The notes beneath the pieces are model-generated. The model was not told the DNA's origin and searched no databases. It saw only the letters and a list, made by a program, of their open reading frames with translations. A stretch of DNA of 18,449 bases from JACMNW01 sp031413495. GTDB lineage: Bacteria; Pseudomonadota; Alphaproteobacteria; Rhodobacterales; Rhodobacteraceae. The position numbers were made by a program, and so were the translations under genes. The stretch covers positions 1 to 18,449 of the forward strand of contig JANOFE010000051.1 in the NCBI GenBank assembly GCA_031413495.1, read 5' to 3'. Positions 1 to 6,968 of the stretch are shown one piece after another. Every line of letters begins with the position of its first letter. Position 1 is the first letter of the stretch.

Positions 1-2
1 CT

Positions 3-46
3 CGCGCCTACAGGCGCGATCCACCTTCCCCCGCGAGGGGGGAAGG
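3..46. repeat. Two GC-rich hairpins at the left edge
   Basis: Two inverted repeats lie side by side. CGCGCC at 3-8 pairs with GGCGCG at 13-18 around a TACA loop. A nine-base arm at 24-32 pairs perfectly with 38-46 around GCGAG. No T tract follows, so a rho-independent terminator for an upstream gene is possible but not compelling. Short C-run/G-run palindromes of this kind are common as intergenic repeats in GC-rich alphaproteobacteria. Which of these it is cannot be told from one copy. Confidence 0.5.
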
Positions 47-68
47 GAAAAGATTTCAGTTTTTGCTT

Positions 69-884
69 ATGACACGTCCCCGCATTCTGCTGTTTGACTC
101 CGGCATGGGCGGATTGACCGTGGCGCGGGCCGTCGCCATGCAGAGTCCGGAGGCGCATCTCGTCTATGCCGCCGACAATGCGGGCTTTCCCTATGGCGCG
201 TGGCCGGAGGAGGCGCTGGTTCGGCGCATCGTGGATGTCGTCGGCGTGCTGATCAAAACCGCGGAGCCGCATATCGTGGTCATCGCCTGCAACACGGCGT
301 CCACCATCGCGTTGGGGGCGCTCCGCGAAGCCTATGCGCTGCCGTTCGTCGGCACGGTGCCGGCGATCAAGCCCGCCGCGGCGCAGACCAAATCCGGCAT
401 CATCGGGGTTCTGGCCACGCCCGGCACGGTGTCGCGTGAGTATACCCGCGCGCTCATTCACACCTATGCCTTTCACTGCAAGGTGTTCCTGCACGGAGCG
501 CAGCGGCTCGCCGAAATGGCCGAACGGAAGCTTGGCGGGGCTGCGGTCGATCCGCGCGAACTCCGCCGCGAGATTTCTCCTGTGTTCAGGCGGCGTGATG
601 GCAAGCGGACCGATGTCGTGGTGCTGGGCTGCACTCACTATCCACTGCTGATCGAGGATATCGAAAAGGTGGCGCCGTGGCCGGTAACCTATCTCGATCC
701 CGCAGCGGCGATTGCGAGGCGCGCCGGCGACGTGCTCGACGAGACGCCGCGTTCCGAGGCCAGTGGCGAAGTACCTCCGCATGGCACGGTGCTGTTGACC
801 TCGGCCAGGGGCATCTCGGCTTCGCTCGGGGCCTATGCGGCGCTGGGCTTTGCCAGCCACCGGGTGATCGATCTCCCCGTTTGA
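69..884 (+). CDS. murI: Glutamate racemase MurI
   Basis: Interconverts L- and D-glutamate in the cytoplasm, supplying D-Glu for peptidoglycan. The protein is 271 residues from the ATG at 69, a normal family length. Family hallmarks are present: the FDSGMGG motif near residues 9-15, first catalytic cysteine C74 in ACNTAST, and second catalytic cysteine C188 in LGCTHYP. An in-frame TTG at 63 is a poorer start, and neither start has a strong Shine-Dalgarno. The stop codon lies inside the -35 box of the next gene's promoter. The gene reads as more GC-rich and uses GAG more often than its neighbours (about 9 GAG to 6 GAA), so different ancestry is possible. Function is confident; the start is less so. 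Confidence 0.95.
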   Translation: MTRPRILLFDSGMGGLTVARAVAMQSPEAHLVYAADNAGFPYGAWPEEALVRRIVDVVGVLIKTAEPHIVVIACNTASTIALGALREAYALPFVGTVPAIKPAAAQTKSGIIGVLATPGTVSREYTRALIHTYAFHCKVFLHGAQRLAEMAERKLGGAAVDPRELRREISPVFRRRDGKRTDVVVLGCTHYPLLIEDIEKVAPWPVTYLDPAAAIARRAGDVLDETPRSEASGEVPPHGTVLLTSARGISASLGAYAALGFASHRVIDLPV

Positions 885-909
885 CAGTGTGGGCACCCTT
901 GCTTTATAG
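881..909 (+). promoter_or_regulatory. Sigma70-type promoter of rpsD
   Basis: A perfect TTGACA at 881-886 is followed, 16-17 nt on, by TTTATA/TTATAG (903-909). The -35 box overlaps the murI stop codon. Transcription would start near 915 and give a leader of roughly 120 nt before rpsD. It is the best-looking promoter in the window, as expected for a ribosomal protein gene. Confidence 0.75.
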
Positions 910-954
910 CCACCGCCAGCACGGGGCGCGCTTAGACTGCGTCCCGTGTTTGCT

Positions 955-1031
955 TGCCCGTGGACCCTTGAGGGTCCTGTCGGCCGGGAAACCGGCGCCG
1001 AGGAGGGTGGGTCCAACCAATGTCTGGAGAC
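955..1031 (+). promoter_or_regulatory. Structured 5' leader of rpsD with competing helices
   Basis: The leader holds a perfect hairpin GGACCC-TTGA-GGGTCC (962-977). It is followed by a GAAA-capped hairpin, with GCCGG 983-987 paired to CCGGC 992-996, or a longer bulged version over 980-1001. A second GGGTCCA at 1009-1015 is fully complementary to TGGACCC at 961-967, so the first arm can pair with either downstream copy but not both. GGAGA (1026-1030) is the Shine-Dalgarno, 6 nt before the ATG at 1037. S4 is a known autogenous regulator in Escherichia coli and Bacillus. A similar role here is inference. Confidence 0.45.
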
Positions 1032-1036
1032 CGTAA

Positions 1037-1657
1037 ATGACAAAGCGCGCAACCGCCAAATACAAGATCGACCGCCGCATGGGCGAGAATATCTGGGGCC
1101 GCCCCAAGAGCCCGGTCAACAAGCGCGAATATGGCCCCGGCCAGCACGGCCAGCGCCGCAAGAACAAGCTTTCCGATTTCGGCACGCAGCTGCGCGCAAA
1201 GCAGAAACTGAAGGGCTACTACGGCGATCTGACCGAAAAGCAATTCCGCAAGATCTATACCGAAGCTGAACGCGTCAAAGGCGACACCGGCGAAATGCTG
1301 GTCGGTCTGCTGGAGCGTCGCCTTGATGCGGTGGTCTACCGTGCCAAACTGGTGCCGACGATTTTCGCCGCGCGTCAGTTCGTCAACCACGGCCACGTCA
1401 CCGTCAACGGCACCCGCGTGAACATCGCGTCCTACCGTGTTAAAGAAGGCGATATCATCGCTGTGCGTGAAAAGTCGCGCCAGATGACCCTGATCATGGA
1501 AGCCATTGCGCTGACCGAACGTGACATTCCCGACTATCTGGAAGTGGATCAACAGAAACTGGTCGTCAAATTCGTGCGCACGCCATCCTTGGGCGATGTG
1601 CCGTATCCGGTCGTGATGGAACCAAACCTGGTCGTCGAATATTACGCAAAGAACTAA
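1037..1657 (+). CDS. rpsD: 30S ribosomal protein S4
   Basis: Primary 16S rRNA-binding protein that nucleates assembly of the 30S body and helps set decoding fidelity. The 206-residue length is that of alphaproteobacterial S4. The N-terminal domain contains the signature run around YKIDRRMGENIWGRP (about residues 9-23), and no zinc-binding cysteine cluster is present. The S4 RNA-binding domain covers about residues 95-155 (RRLDAVVYRA, ARQFVNHGHVTVNG). The end VEYYAKN is typical of Rhodobacterales. The ATG has GGAGA 6 nt upstream. It appears to be transcribed alone, between its own promoter and a hairpin terminator. Confidence 0.98.
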   Translation: MTKRATAKYKIDRRMGENIWGRPKSPVNKREYGPGQHGQRRKNKLSDFGTQLRAKQKLKGYYGDLTEKQFRKIYTEAERVKGDTGEMLVGLLERRLDAVVYRAKLVPTIFAARQFVNHGHVTVNGTRVNIASYRVKEGDIIAVREKSRQMTLIMEAIALTERDIPDYLEVDQQKLVVKFVRTPSLGDVPYPVVMEPNLVVEYYAKN

Positions 1658-1693
1658 GCCCAAAAACTATCTGGGACGGGTTGAAATTTCAGG

Positions 1694-1720
1694 GGGCTCA
1701 CCGCAGGGTGGGCCCTTAAT
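1694..1720 (+). terminator. Hairpin terminator after rpsD
   Basis: GGGCTCACC (1694-1702) pairs with GGTGGGCCC (1707-1715), with one G-T wobble and a GCAG loop. TTAAT follows, a weak T tract. The position 37 nt past the rpsD stop fits a terminator that separates rpsD from the next gene. Confidence 0.65.
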
Positions 1721-1742
1721 CATAGTGAAAACGGGATACATC

Positions 1743-2276
1743 ATGGCCGATAAATCAAAAATCGAAACCGGCTTTGAACGCATGCTGTTTGCCTCGCGCT
1801 GGCTGATGGCACCCATGTATCTGGGCCTTGCGGTGGCGCTTGGCATGATGACGGTGATCTTTGTGCGCGAACTGGTCTATTACCTGCCGCAACTGATGGA
1901 ACTGACTGCTGAGAAGGCCATTCTGGTGGTGCTGACGCTGATCGACCTGACCTTGGCCGCCAATTTGTTGCTTATCGTTCTGTTTTCCGGCTATGAAAAT
2001 TTCGTGTCTAAACTGGATATTGCCGAAGGGGCAGACCGACCCGAATGGATGGGCAAGGTCGATTTCTCCGGCCTGAAAATGAAACTGATCGCCTCTATCG
2101 TGGCCATTTCCGCGATTGATCTGCTGAAACGGTTCTTTGAAATCGGCACCTCAGGCAAAGACCCGGCGGTTGAGGCGAACGAACTATACTGGCTGGTCAT
2201 CGTACACCTGACCTTTGTCATTTCAGGCCTGTTGATGGCCTTGATGGATTGGCTGACTGCCAGATCGAAATACTGA
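1743..2276 (+). CDS. UPF0114 (YqhA-type) inner membrane protein
   Basis: A 177-residue integral membrane protein of the UPF0114/YqhA family, whose biochemical role is not established. Four hydrophobic segments are visible, at about residues 22-44, 58-82, 112-130 and 148-170. Family signatures include FERMLFASRW near the start, FSGYENFVSK at about 81-90 and the segment around GKVDFSGLKMK (104-114). The ATG at 1743 is preferred over the GTG at 1725 because GGGA lies 6 nt before it and the family begins close to this point. The gene sits alone after the rpsD terminator. Its stop ends at 2276 and the convergent AraC gene's stop begins at 2277. Confidence 0.88.
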   Translation: MADKSKIETGFERMLFASRWLMAPMYLGLAVALGMMTVIFVRELVYYLPQLMELTAEKAILVVLTLIDLTLAANLLLIVLFSGYENFVSKLDIAEGADRPEWMGKVDFSGLKMKLIASIVAISAIDLLKRFFEIGTSGKDPAVEANELYWLVIVHLTFVISGLLMALMDWLTARSKY

Positions 2277-3065
2277 TCAAGCATCCGCGCGTATCGAACG
2301 TCTGAAATCACTTGGCGTCTGCCCCATGAATTCGCGGAATGCGGCGTTGAAGGCGGAAAGTGAATTATACCCCGTCGCAAAAGCAACCTCGGTGATGCTG
2401 GCACGATCTTCGCTAAGCGCTTCAACCGCGTGAACCATGCGCAAACGGCGCTGGGTTTGCCGCCACGTCATGCCCAATTCATCCGAAAATCGCCGCGCGA
2501 GGGTGCGCGGTGTGGTTCCCGCATCACGTGCCACATCTTCAAAAGACTGCGGCTTATCAAGATTTGCCTTGGTAATATCCAATGCCCGGCGCAACGCGTC
2601 ACTGCGCACAGTCGGCATCCAGGCCCTGCTGGGGTTGGCGGAAAGCTGTTCGGCAAGCGTCGCCGCCAGATCAAACATCTGGCGCGCTTGGGGCGGCAGG
2701 TTGGTGCAATCGGGCCCATAGGGGCGCAAAGCCAGCATCACCTCGCGCAGCAAGGGCGTCATGTCAAACACCCGCAAAGGATGGCTGGGCCCTGCATAAG
2801 CCTCGGTTGAAAACATGATTGAACAGCCCGAAATCCGGCGGTCAATGCGCACATTGATCGGCTCGTTCGCGGCTATCCATGCGGCGCGGGCGGGCGGCAA
2901 TGTCCAACAGCGCCCGTCTGCTTCCAGCCTCATCAATCCGTCAAGCGCATACAGCAAATAATGATGCGGAAAGCTGTGGGTGGTCAGCGGTTCAGGATCA
3001 AACTCGCTGACCACACTAAAGGCTGCAAGGTCTGCCACCCCGCTAACCCATTTCAGACGCTTCAA
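2277..3065 (-). CDS. AraC-family transcriptional regulator
   Basis: A 262-residue DNA-binding regulator. The C-terminal third carries the paired helix-turn-helix of AraC/XylS proteins: first HTH about 174-193 (SFEDVARDAGTTPRTLARRF) and second about 223-245, with the family-typical ATGYNSLSAFNAAFRE stretch. The N-terminal about 130 residues look like a cupin-type sensor (HHYLLYALDG, LPPARAAWI). The ligand is unknown. The longest start is a TTG at 3065, lying 23 bp inside the upstream ABM gene. A GTG at residue 10 is an alternative, so the exact start is uncertain. It is the last of three overlapping genes, and autoregulation of the operon would be usual for such a position. Confidence 0.9.
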   Translation of the reverse strand: MKRLKWVSGVADLAAFSVVSEFDPEPLTTHSFPHHYLLYALDGLMRLEADGRCWTLPPARAAWIAANEPINVRIDRRISGCSIMFSTEAYAGPSHPLRVFDMTPLLREVMLALRPYGPDCTNLPPQARQMFDLAATLAEQLSANPSRAWMPTVRSDALRRALDITKANLDKPQSFEDVARDAGTTPRTLARRFSDELGMTWRQTQRRLRMVHAVEALSEDRASITEVAFATGYNSLSAFNAAFREFMGQTPSDFRRSIRADA

Positions 3066-3336
3066 ACGTCCGCGACGACGGTTTGCCGATCATCAACGGG
3101 AACAACACGGCACCTGCTGATTTGAACGCCGCCGACGCCTTGTAGGCGTTAAAACTGGGTACATCTGTCCATTCATGCATCAGGCGCAGCTTTCCGGGCT
3201 GATCGGGGCAGGTCCAGACAGAATAGCTCAAATTGCCCGGCAAAGCCCGCGCAATCGGCGCCTCGATGCCAAGCGTGGTTTTGGCAAGGCTGGCATTTTC
3301 GGGTGCGACAGTAAAATCAACGATGACAATCAGCAT
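3043..3336 (-). CDS. ABM-fold (putative quinol) monooxygenase
   Basis: A 97-residue protein resembling the antibiotic biosynthesis monooxygenase family: small dimeric ferredoxin-like proteins, usually cofactor-free, that often oxidise quinols or other aromatics. Supporting features are the compact MLIVIVDFTVAPEN start, the central LRLMHEWTDVPSFNAYKAS segment (family pattern E-x-W-x(n)-Y/H) and the overall length. GGAGA lies 6 nt before the ATG, inside the upstream methyltransferase gene. It overlaps the methyltransferase by 20 bp and the AraC gene by 23 bp, so the three are probably translationally coupled. The substrate cannot be read from the sequence. Confidence 0.8.
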   Translation of the reverse strand: MLIVIVDFTVAPENASLAKTTLGIEAPIARALPGNLSYSVWTCPDQPGKLRLMHEWTDVPSFNAYKASAAFKSAGAVLFPLMIGKPSSRTFEASEMG

Positions 3337-3982
3337 AAGAAATCTCCGGTTGGGTCAGGGTGACAAGATAAGCGTGGCTGGTGCGCTGAGGTGGTCCGCT
3401 GGGAAACCCCATATCGCGGGGGCAGATCAGGCCCGCGGCGACAATGGTTTCATGCATGCGCGATGGGCGGTAACTTCTATGTCGCCAGATCGGCCACATA
3501 AGCCAGTTGCACCAATGCGGTTTGGTCACGATCAGCACAATTGCCCCGCCCGGTGCAAGGGTTTGGCCCATAGCCCGCAAGGCGCGTACCGGGTCAGCAC
3601 AATGGTCAAGCACATGGGCGCACAGGATCAGGTCTTGCGAAGGGAAATTTGGCAACCCGTCCACGTCCCGCGCAAGCACCTCAATCTCACCCGCTGCACC
3701 GGTCAGGCGGGCCGCTGCCTCAAACAGCATGTCAGGCGCTGGATCGACCAATGTCAAAACTTCGATCCGGCCTCTTTCCCGCACAAAAGCATAGGCAAAA
3801 CTGCCTGCTCCACAGCCCACATCCATCACTCTTTGGGGCAGGGTTGTGGCCGGAAGCAAAGCCGCAATCGCAGCGCGGTAAGCGTCGCAATAGCCCAGAG
3901 CCGTGATCCGATCATGCCACCTAGGGGCCGCAAGGTTGTATAGCCTGCGCAAATCGCGCGGCGCAGTGATGGATTGCAACAT
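3317..3982 (-). CDS. Class I SAM-dependent methyltransferase
   Basis: A small-molecule-type methyltransferase of 221 residues. Motif I, VMDVGCGAGSF, is at about residues 52-62. The acidic end of beta-2 is LTLVDPAPDM at about 77-86. A motif II/III region, DLILCAHVLDHCADP, is followed by LAPGGAIVLI. The start was chosen at the second of two consecutive ATGs because AGGGA is 6 nt upstream; the first ATG (3985) leaves only 3 nt, and a TTG at 4009 is less likely. It is the promoter-proximal gene of the operon with the ABM monooxygenase and the AraC regulator. UbiE- or quinone-type activity is a guess from the neighbouring ABM gene; the substrate is unknown. Confidence 0.85.
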   Translation of the reverse strand: MLQSITAPRDLRRLYNLAAPRWHDRITALGYCDAYRAAIAALLPATTLPQRVMDVGCGAGSFAYAFVRERGRIEVLTLVDPAPDMLFEAAARLTGAAGEIEVLARDVDGLPNFPSQDLILCAHVLDHCADPVRALRAMGQTLAPGGAIVLIVTKPHWCNWLMWPIWRHRSYRPSRMHETIVAAGLICPRDMGFPSGPPQRTSHAYLVTLTQPEISYADCHR

Positions 3983-3985
3983 CAT

Positions 3986-4157
3986 ATGTCCCTGTGTTGA
4001 TATACCCAACCATAGCGCTGCGATGCGCGCCTCGGCTGCCGCCTACCTGTCAAAAATGCGTGTGAAACGGACAAGCCGCGTAAACCCGTTGGGACAAGAT
4101 GCCACTGGCAATAGTCCGCCCCCGCCGTTAGAACGCCAATGTCAGATGGAGGACTGA
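3986..4157. promoter_or_regulatory. Divergent intergenic region (methyltransferase operon / hisC)
   Basis: This gap must drive the minus-strand operon and plus-strand hisC. On the minus strand a perfect TTGACA (4048-4053) is visible but has no good -10 at 17 nt. On the plus strand TTGGGA (4089-4094) precedes CAATAGTCC (4109-4117), a weak candidate for hisC. GGAGG (4148-4152) is a strong Shine-Dalgarno 5 nt before the hisC ATG. No coding sequence is apparent. An AraC-type operator is expected here, but no clear repeat was found. Confidence 0.4.
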
Positions 4158-5243
4158 ATGAACGACGCGATCCACCCCCAGCCCGGTATTCTTGACATCG
4201 CCCTCTATGAGGGTGGCAAGGCGCATGTGGCAGGCGTGGCGAATGCGGTCAAACTGTCGTCCAATGAAAACCCTTTTGGTCCGTCCGACAAGGCAAAGGA
4301 TGCCTTTCAGCGGTCGGTTCATTCCCTGCACCGCTACCCCAACACAGATCACGCCAGCCTGCGCCAAGCAATCGCGGAAACCCATGATCTTGATCCCGCC
4401 CGCATCATCTGTGGTGCCGGATCGGACGAAATTATCACCTTCCTGTGCCAGGCCTATGCCGGGCCCAAGGATGAAGTGGTGTTCACTGAACATGGGTTCC
4501 TGATGTATCGCATCTCGTCCATGGCGGTGGGGGCCACACCTGTTGAGGTGGCGGAACGTGAACGCACCGCCGATGTTGATGCCATTCTTGCCGCCTGCAA
4601 CCGGCGCACGAAACTGGTGTTCATCGCCAACCCGAACAACCCCACCGGCACCATGATTTCCCCCGCCGATATGGCGCGGCTGGCGGCTGGCATTCCGTCG
4701 CAATCCATTCTGGTGATCGACGGCGCTTATGCCGAATATGTCGATGGATACGATGGTGGGGCCGCCTTGATTGAATCACGCGGCAACGTCGTGATGACCC
4801 GTACTTTCTCCAAAATCTACGGCCTTGGCGGTTTGCGTATCGGCTGGGGTTATGGCCCGGCCGAGATTATCAACGTGTTGAACCGCATTCGTGGCCCGTT
4901 CAACCTGTCCACTTCGCAACTGGATGCAGCCGAAGCCGCAGTGCGCGACCGGGATCACGTCAATCGCTGCCGGTCTGAAAACACAAGGCTCCGTCATTGG
5001 CTGGCCGAGGCATTGGCAGCCCTTGGTGTGCCATCCGATACATCCCTTGCGAATTTCGTGCTGGCCCGCTTTGCCGACGCATCCGAGGCCGAGGCTTGCG
5101 ATGCATTCCTGCAAAAACAGGGCCTGATCGTGCGTCGGGTGTCCGGCTACAAACTTCCGCATTGCTTGCGCATCACTATTGGTGACGAATCTTCCTGCCG
5201 CCGCGTGGCGCACGCCATGGCGCAATTCAAAGGCGTCAAGTGA
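4158..5243 (+). CDS. hisC: Histidinol-phosphate / aromatic aminotransferase HisC
   Basis: A PLP-dependent fold type I aminotransferase of 361 residues that makes histidinol phosphate and, in many bacteria, also transaminates aromatic keto acids or prephenate. Visible PLP features are N158 with the following PNNPTGT, D188 and Y191 in IDGAYAEY, the Schiff-base lysine K219 in TFSKIYGLGG, and R227. The N-terminal SSNENPFGPS is the substrate-lid motif of HisC. The start has GGAGG 5 nt upstream. The stop overlaps the next gene's start by 4 bp (GTGA), indicating tight coupling with the TyrA-type dehydrogenase. That pairing suggests a role in tyrosine or phenylalanine synthesis as well as histidine. 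Confidence 0.95.
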   Translation: MNDAIHPQPGILDIALYEGGKAHVAGVANAVKLSSNENPFGPSDKAKDAFQRSVHSLHRYPNTDHASLRQAIAETHDLDPARIICGAGSDEIITFLCQAYAGPKDEVVFTEHGFLMYRISSMAVGATPVEVAERERTADVDAILAACNRRTKLVFIANPNNPTGTMISPADMARLAAGIPSQSILVIDGAYAEYVDGYDGGAALIESRGNVVMTRTFSKIYGLGGLRIGWGYGPAEIINVLNRIRGPFNLSTSQLDAAEAAVRDRDHVNRCRSENTRLRHWLAEALAALGVPSDTSLANFVLARFADASEAEACDAFLQKQGLIVRRVSGYKLPHCLRITIGDESSCRRVAHAMAQFKGVK

Positions 5244-6172
5244 CCGCGCCTGTCTACAACCGTGTGGCGCTGATCGGGCTTGGCCTGATCGCCTCGTCCA
5301 TGGCCCATGCCATGCGCGCAGGCGGGCTTGCGGGCGAAATTGTCGGCCATGCGCAATCCGCTGAAACGCGGGCAACTGCGCTTGAAATTGGTATTTGCGA
5401 CCGGGTTTGCGAAACGGCGGCTGAGGCGGCGATGGGCGCTGATCTGGTGGTGCTTGCCGTGCCTGTTGGCGTGATGGGCGAAGTTGCCGCCAGCATCGGC
5501 CCGCACTTGAGCCCCGGCGCCACTGTTACTGATGTCGGGTCGGTGAAACAGGCCGTGATAGATGCCGTCGCCCCGCATATGCCCCAGGGCGTTCATTTCA
5601 TCCCCGGCCACCCGATGGCGGGCACCGAATATTCCGGGCCACGCTCCGGTTTTGCCACGCTCTTTCAAAACCGCTGGTGGTTGCTAACTCCGCAACCGGA
5701 TACGGACGAAGGTGCCTTAACAAAACTGCGGTCGCTGTTGGAAGCCATGGGTGCCAATGTTGATACCATGGATGCCCCGCACCATGACCTTGTGCTGGCC
5801 GTGGTCAGCCACACACCGCACCTGATCGCCTATACCATGGTTGGTGTGGCAGATGATTTGCGGCGTGTCTCCAACAGCGAAGTCATCAAATATTCCGCCA
5901 CCGGCTTTCGCGATTTCACCCGTATCGCGGCCTCTGATCCCACCATGTGGCGCGATGTGTTTCTGACCAACAAAGACGCGACGCTGGATATTCTTGGCCG
6001 CTTTACCGAAGAATTGTTCGCCCTGCAACGCGCCATCCGGCTGGGCGACGGCGCGCATCTGCACGATTATTTCACCCGCACGCGGGCCATTCGGCGCGGC
6101 ATCATCGAGGCGGGGCAAGATACCGCCGCACCCGATTTTGGCCGGGGTGCCGCGCCCGCCAAGGATGGCTGA
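5240..6172 (+). CDS. tyrA: Prephenate/arogenate (cyclohexadienyl) dehydrogenase
   Basis: Catalyses oxidative decarboxylation of prephenate or arogenate on the way to tyrosine. The 310-residue protein has an N-terminal Rossmann domain with GLGLIASS at residues 13-20, the family motif GHPMAGTEYSGP at 123-134, and HTPHL at 191-195 in the helical domain. There is no ACT domain. The GTG start at 5240 overlaps the hisC stop by 4 bp. The dinucleotide motif is GxGxxA rather than GxGxxG, and the end of beta-2 (IVGHAQS) lacks the usual acidic residue, which hints at NADP+ use. Whether the substrate is prephenate, arogenate or both cannot be settled here; tyrC is also used for such genes. Confidence 0.92.
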   Translation: MTAPVYNRVALIGLGLIASSMAHAMRAGGLAGEIVGHAQSAETRATALEIGICDRVCETAAEAAMGADLVVLAVPVGVMGEVAASIGPHLSPGATVTDVGSVKQAVIDAVAPHMPQGVHFIPGHPMAGTEYSGPRSGFATLFQNRWWLLTPQPDTDEGALTKLRSLLEAMGANVDTMDAPHHDLVLAVVSHTPHLIAYTMVGVADDLRRVSNSEVIKYSATGFRDFTRIAASDPTMWRDVFLTNKDATLDILGRFTEELFALQRAIRLGDGAHLHDYFTRTRAIRRGIIEAGQDTAAPDFGRGAAPAKDG

Positions 6173-6176
6173 CCCG

Positions 6177-6968
6177 ATGAAAGCATGGCTGGCCCTCGCC
6201 TGTGTGGTTGCCAGCTTTGGCACAGCCCTTGCCGATGCCCCAAACACATCGCTGCGCCCGATGCCCCGACCGGTTCTGATACAGACGCTCACAGCGGCGG
6301 TGCCGATGGAAACTTTTGTTGCTGTTGCCCCCCAAACGGCCCGTATCCGGCCCCTGCGCAGGCCTGATCTGCAACTCGTGGCTGCCCCAGACAAACCGCG
6401 AAAAGGCTTGCTGGGGCTAATAACACCCCGCGCCAAGCCGACCAAAAAGCCAAAGCTCAGTCGGAAAGGATCGGTCTGCGGCGATCCCTCCATCAAGGGC
6501 GAGGCAATTGCCCGGGTCACCTCAAAAACCAAGGGCTGCGGTATCGACGATCCGGTGCGCGTCACGTCGATTGACGGCGTACGGCTAAGCCAAGCGGCGA
6601 CGATGGATTGCCCGACGGCCATCGCACTGAACAAATGGGTGCAAAACGGCCTTCGTCCCGCCTTCGGGCGGACCGAAGTGGTGGAGCTTAAAGTCGCCGC
6701 CCATTACGTCTGCCGCTCGCGCAACAATGTGCGCGGCGCAAAGATCAGTGAACATGGGCGCGGCAAGGCAATTGATATTTCCGGGTTCGTCCTGTCGAAC
6801 GGCAAAGAGATTTCCGTGCAAGGCAATTTCAACAAAACCATCCGTAAGGCGCATAAGGCCGCCTGTGGCACTTTCAGAACCACCCTCGGCCCCGGATCAG
6901 ACGGCTACCACGAGGATCATTTGCATTTTGATACCGCCAGCCGCAAGGGCAGCGCGTACTGCCGCTAA
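6177..6968 (+). CDS. Exported extensin-like protein, M15-like zinc site
   Basis: A 263-residue secreted protein with a C-terminal extensin-like domain as found across alphaproteobacteria. The signal peptide MKAWLALACVVASFGTALA is followed by AD at the likely cleavage site. A basic, proline-rich linker covers about 21-98. The domain at about 101-262 contains SEHGRGKAIDI, with H193 and D200 spaced as HxxxxxxD, and DHLHFD with H248 and H250. Together these match the zinc ligands of M15/LAS peptidoglycan peptidases. Six cysteines (101, 121, 145, 179, 230, 262) suggest disulfides in the periplasm. The ATG at 6177 is preferred over one at 6165, which overlaps tyrA and would disturb the signal peptide. 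A cell-wall hydrolase role is inferred from the motif. Confidence 0.85.
   Translation: MKAWLALACVVASFGTALADAPNTSLRPMPRPVLIQTLTAAVPMETFVAVAPQTARIRPLRRPDLQLVAAPDKPRKGLLGLITPRAKPTKKPKLSRKGSVCGDPSIKGEAIARVTSKTKGCGIDDPVRVTSIDGVRLSQAATMDCPTAIALNKWVQNGLRPAFGRTEVVELKVAAHYVCRSRNNVRGAKISEHGRGKAIDISGFVLSNGKEISVQGNFNKTIRKAHKAACGTFRTTLGPGSDGYHEDHLHFDTASRKGSAYCR

Noticed and set aside
3..46. A CRISPR or tandem repeat at the left edge
   Set aside because: There are two unrelated palindromes, with no repeated unit or spacers.
932..1663. A 243-codon minus-strand open frame over rpsD
   Set aside because: It lies fully opposite the unmistakable S4 gene and its leader and has no family features.
5717..6634. 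A 305-codon minus-strand open frame over tyrA and the extensin-like gene
   Set aside because: It spans two well-supported genes on the other strand and has low-complexity composition.
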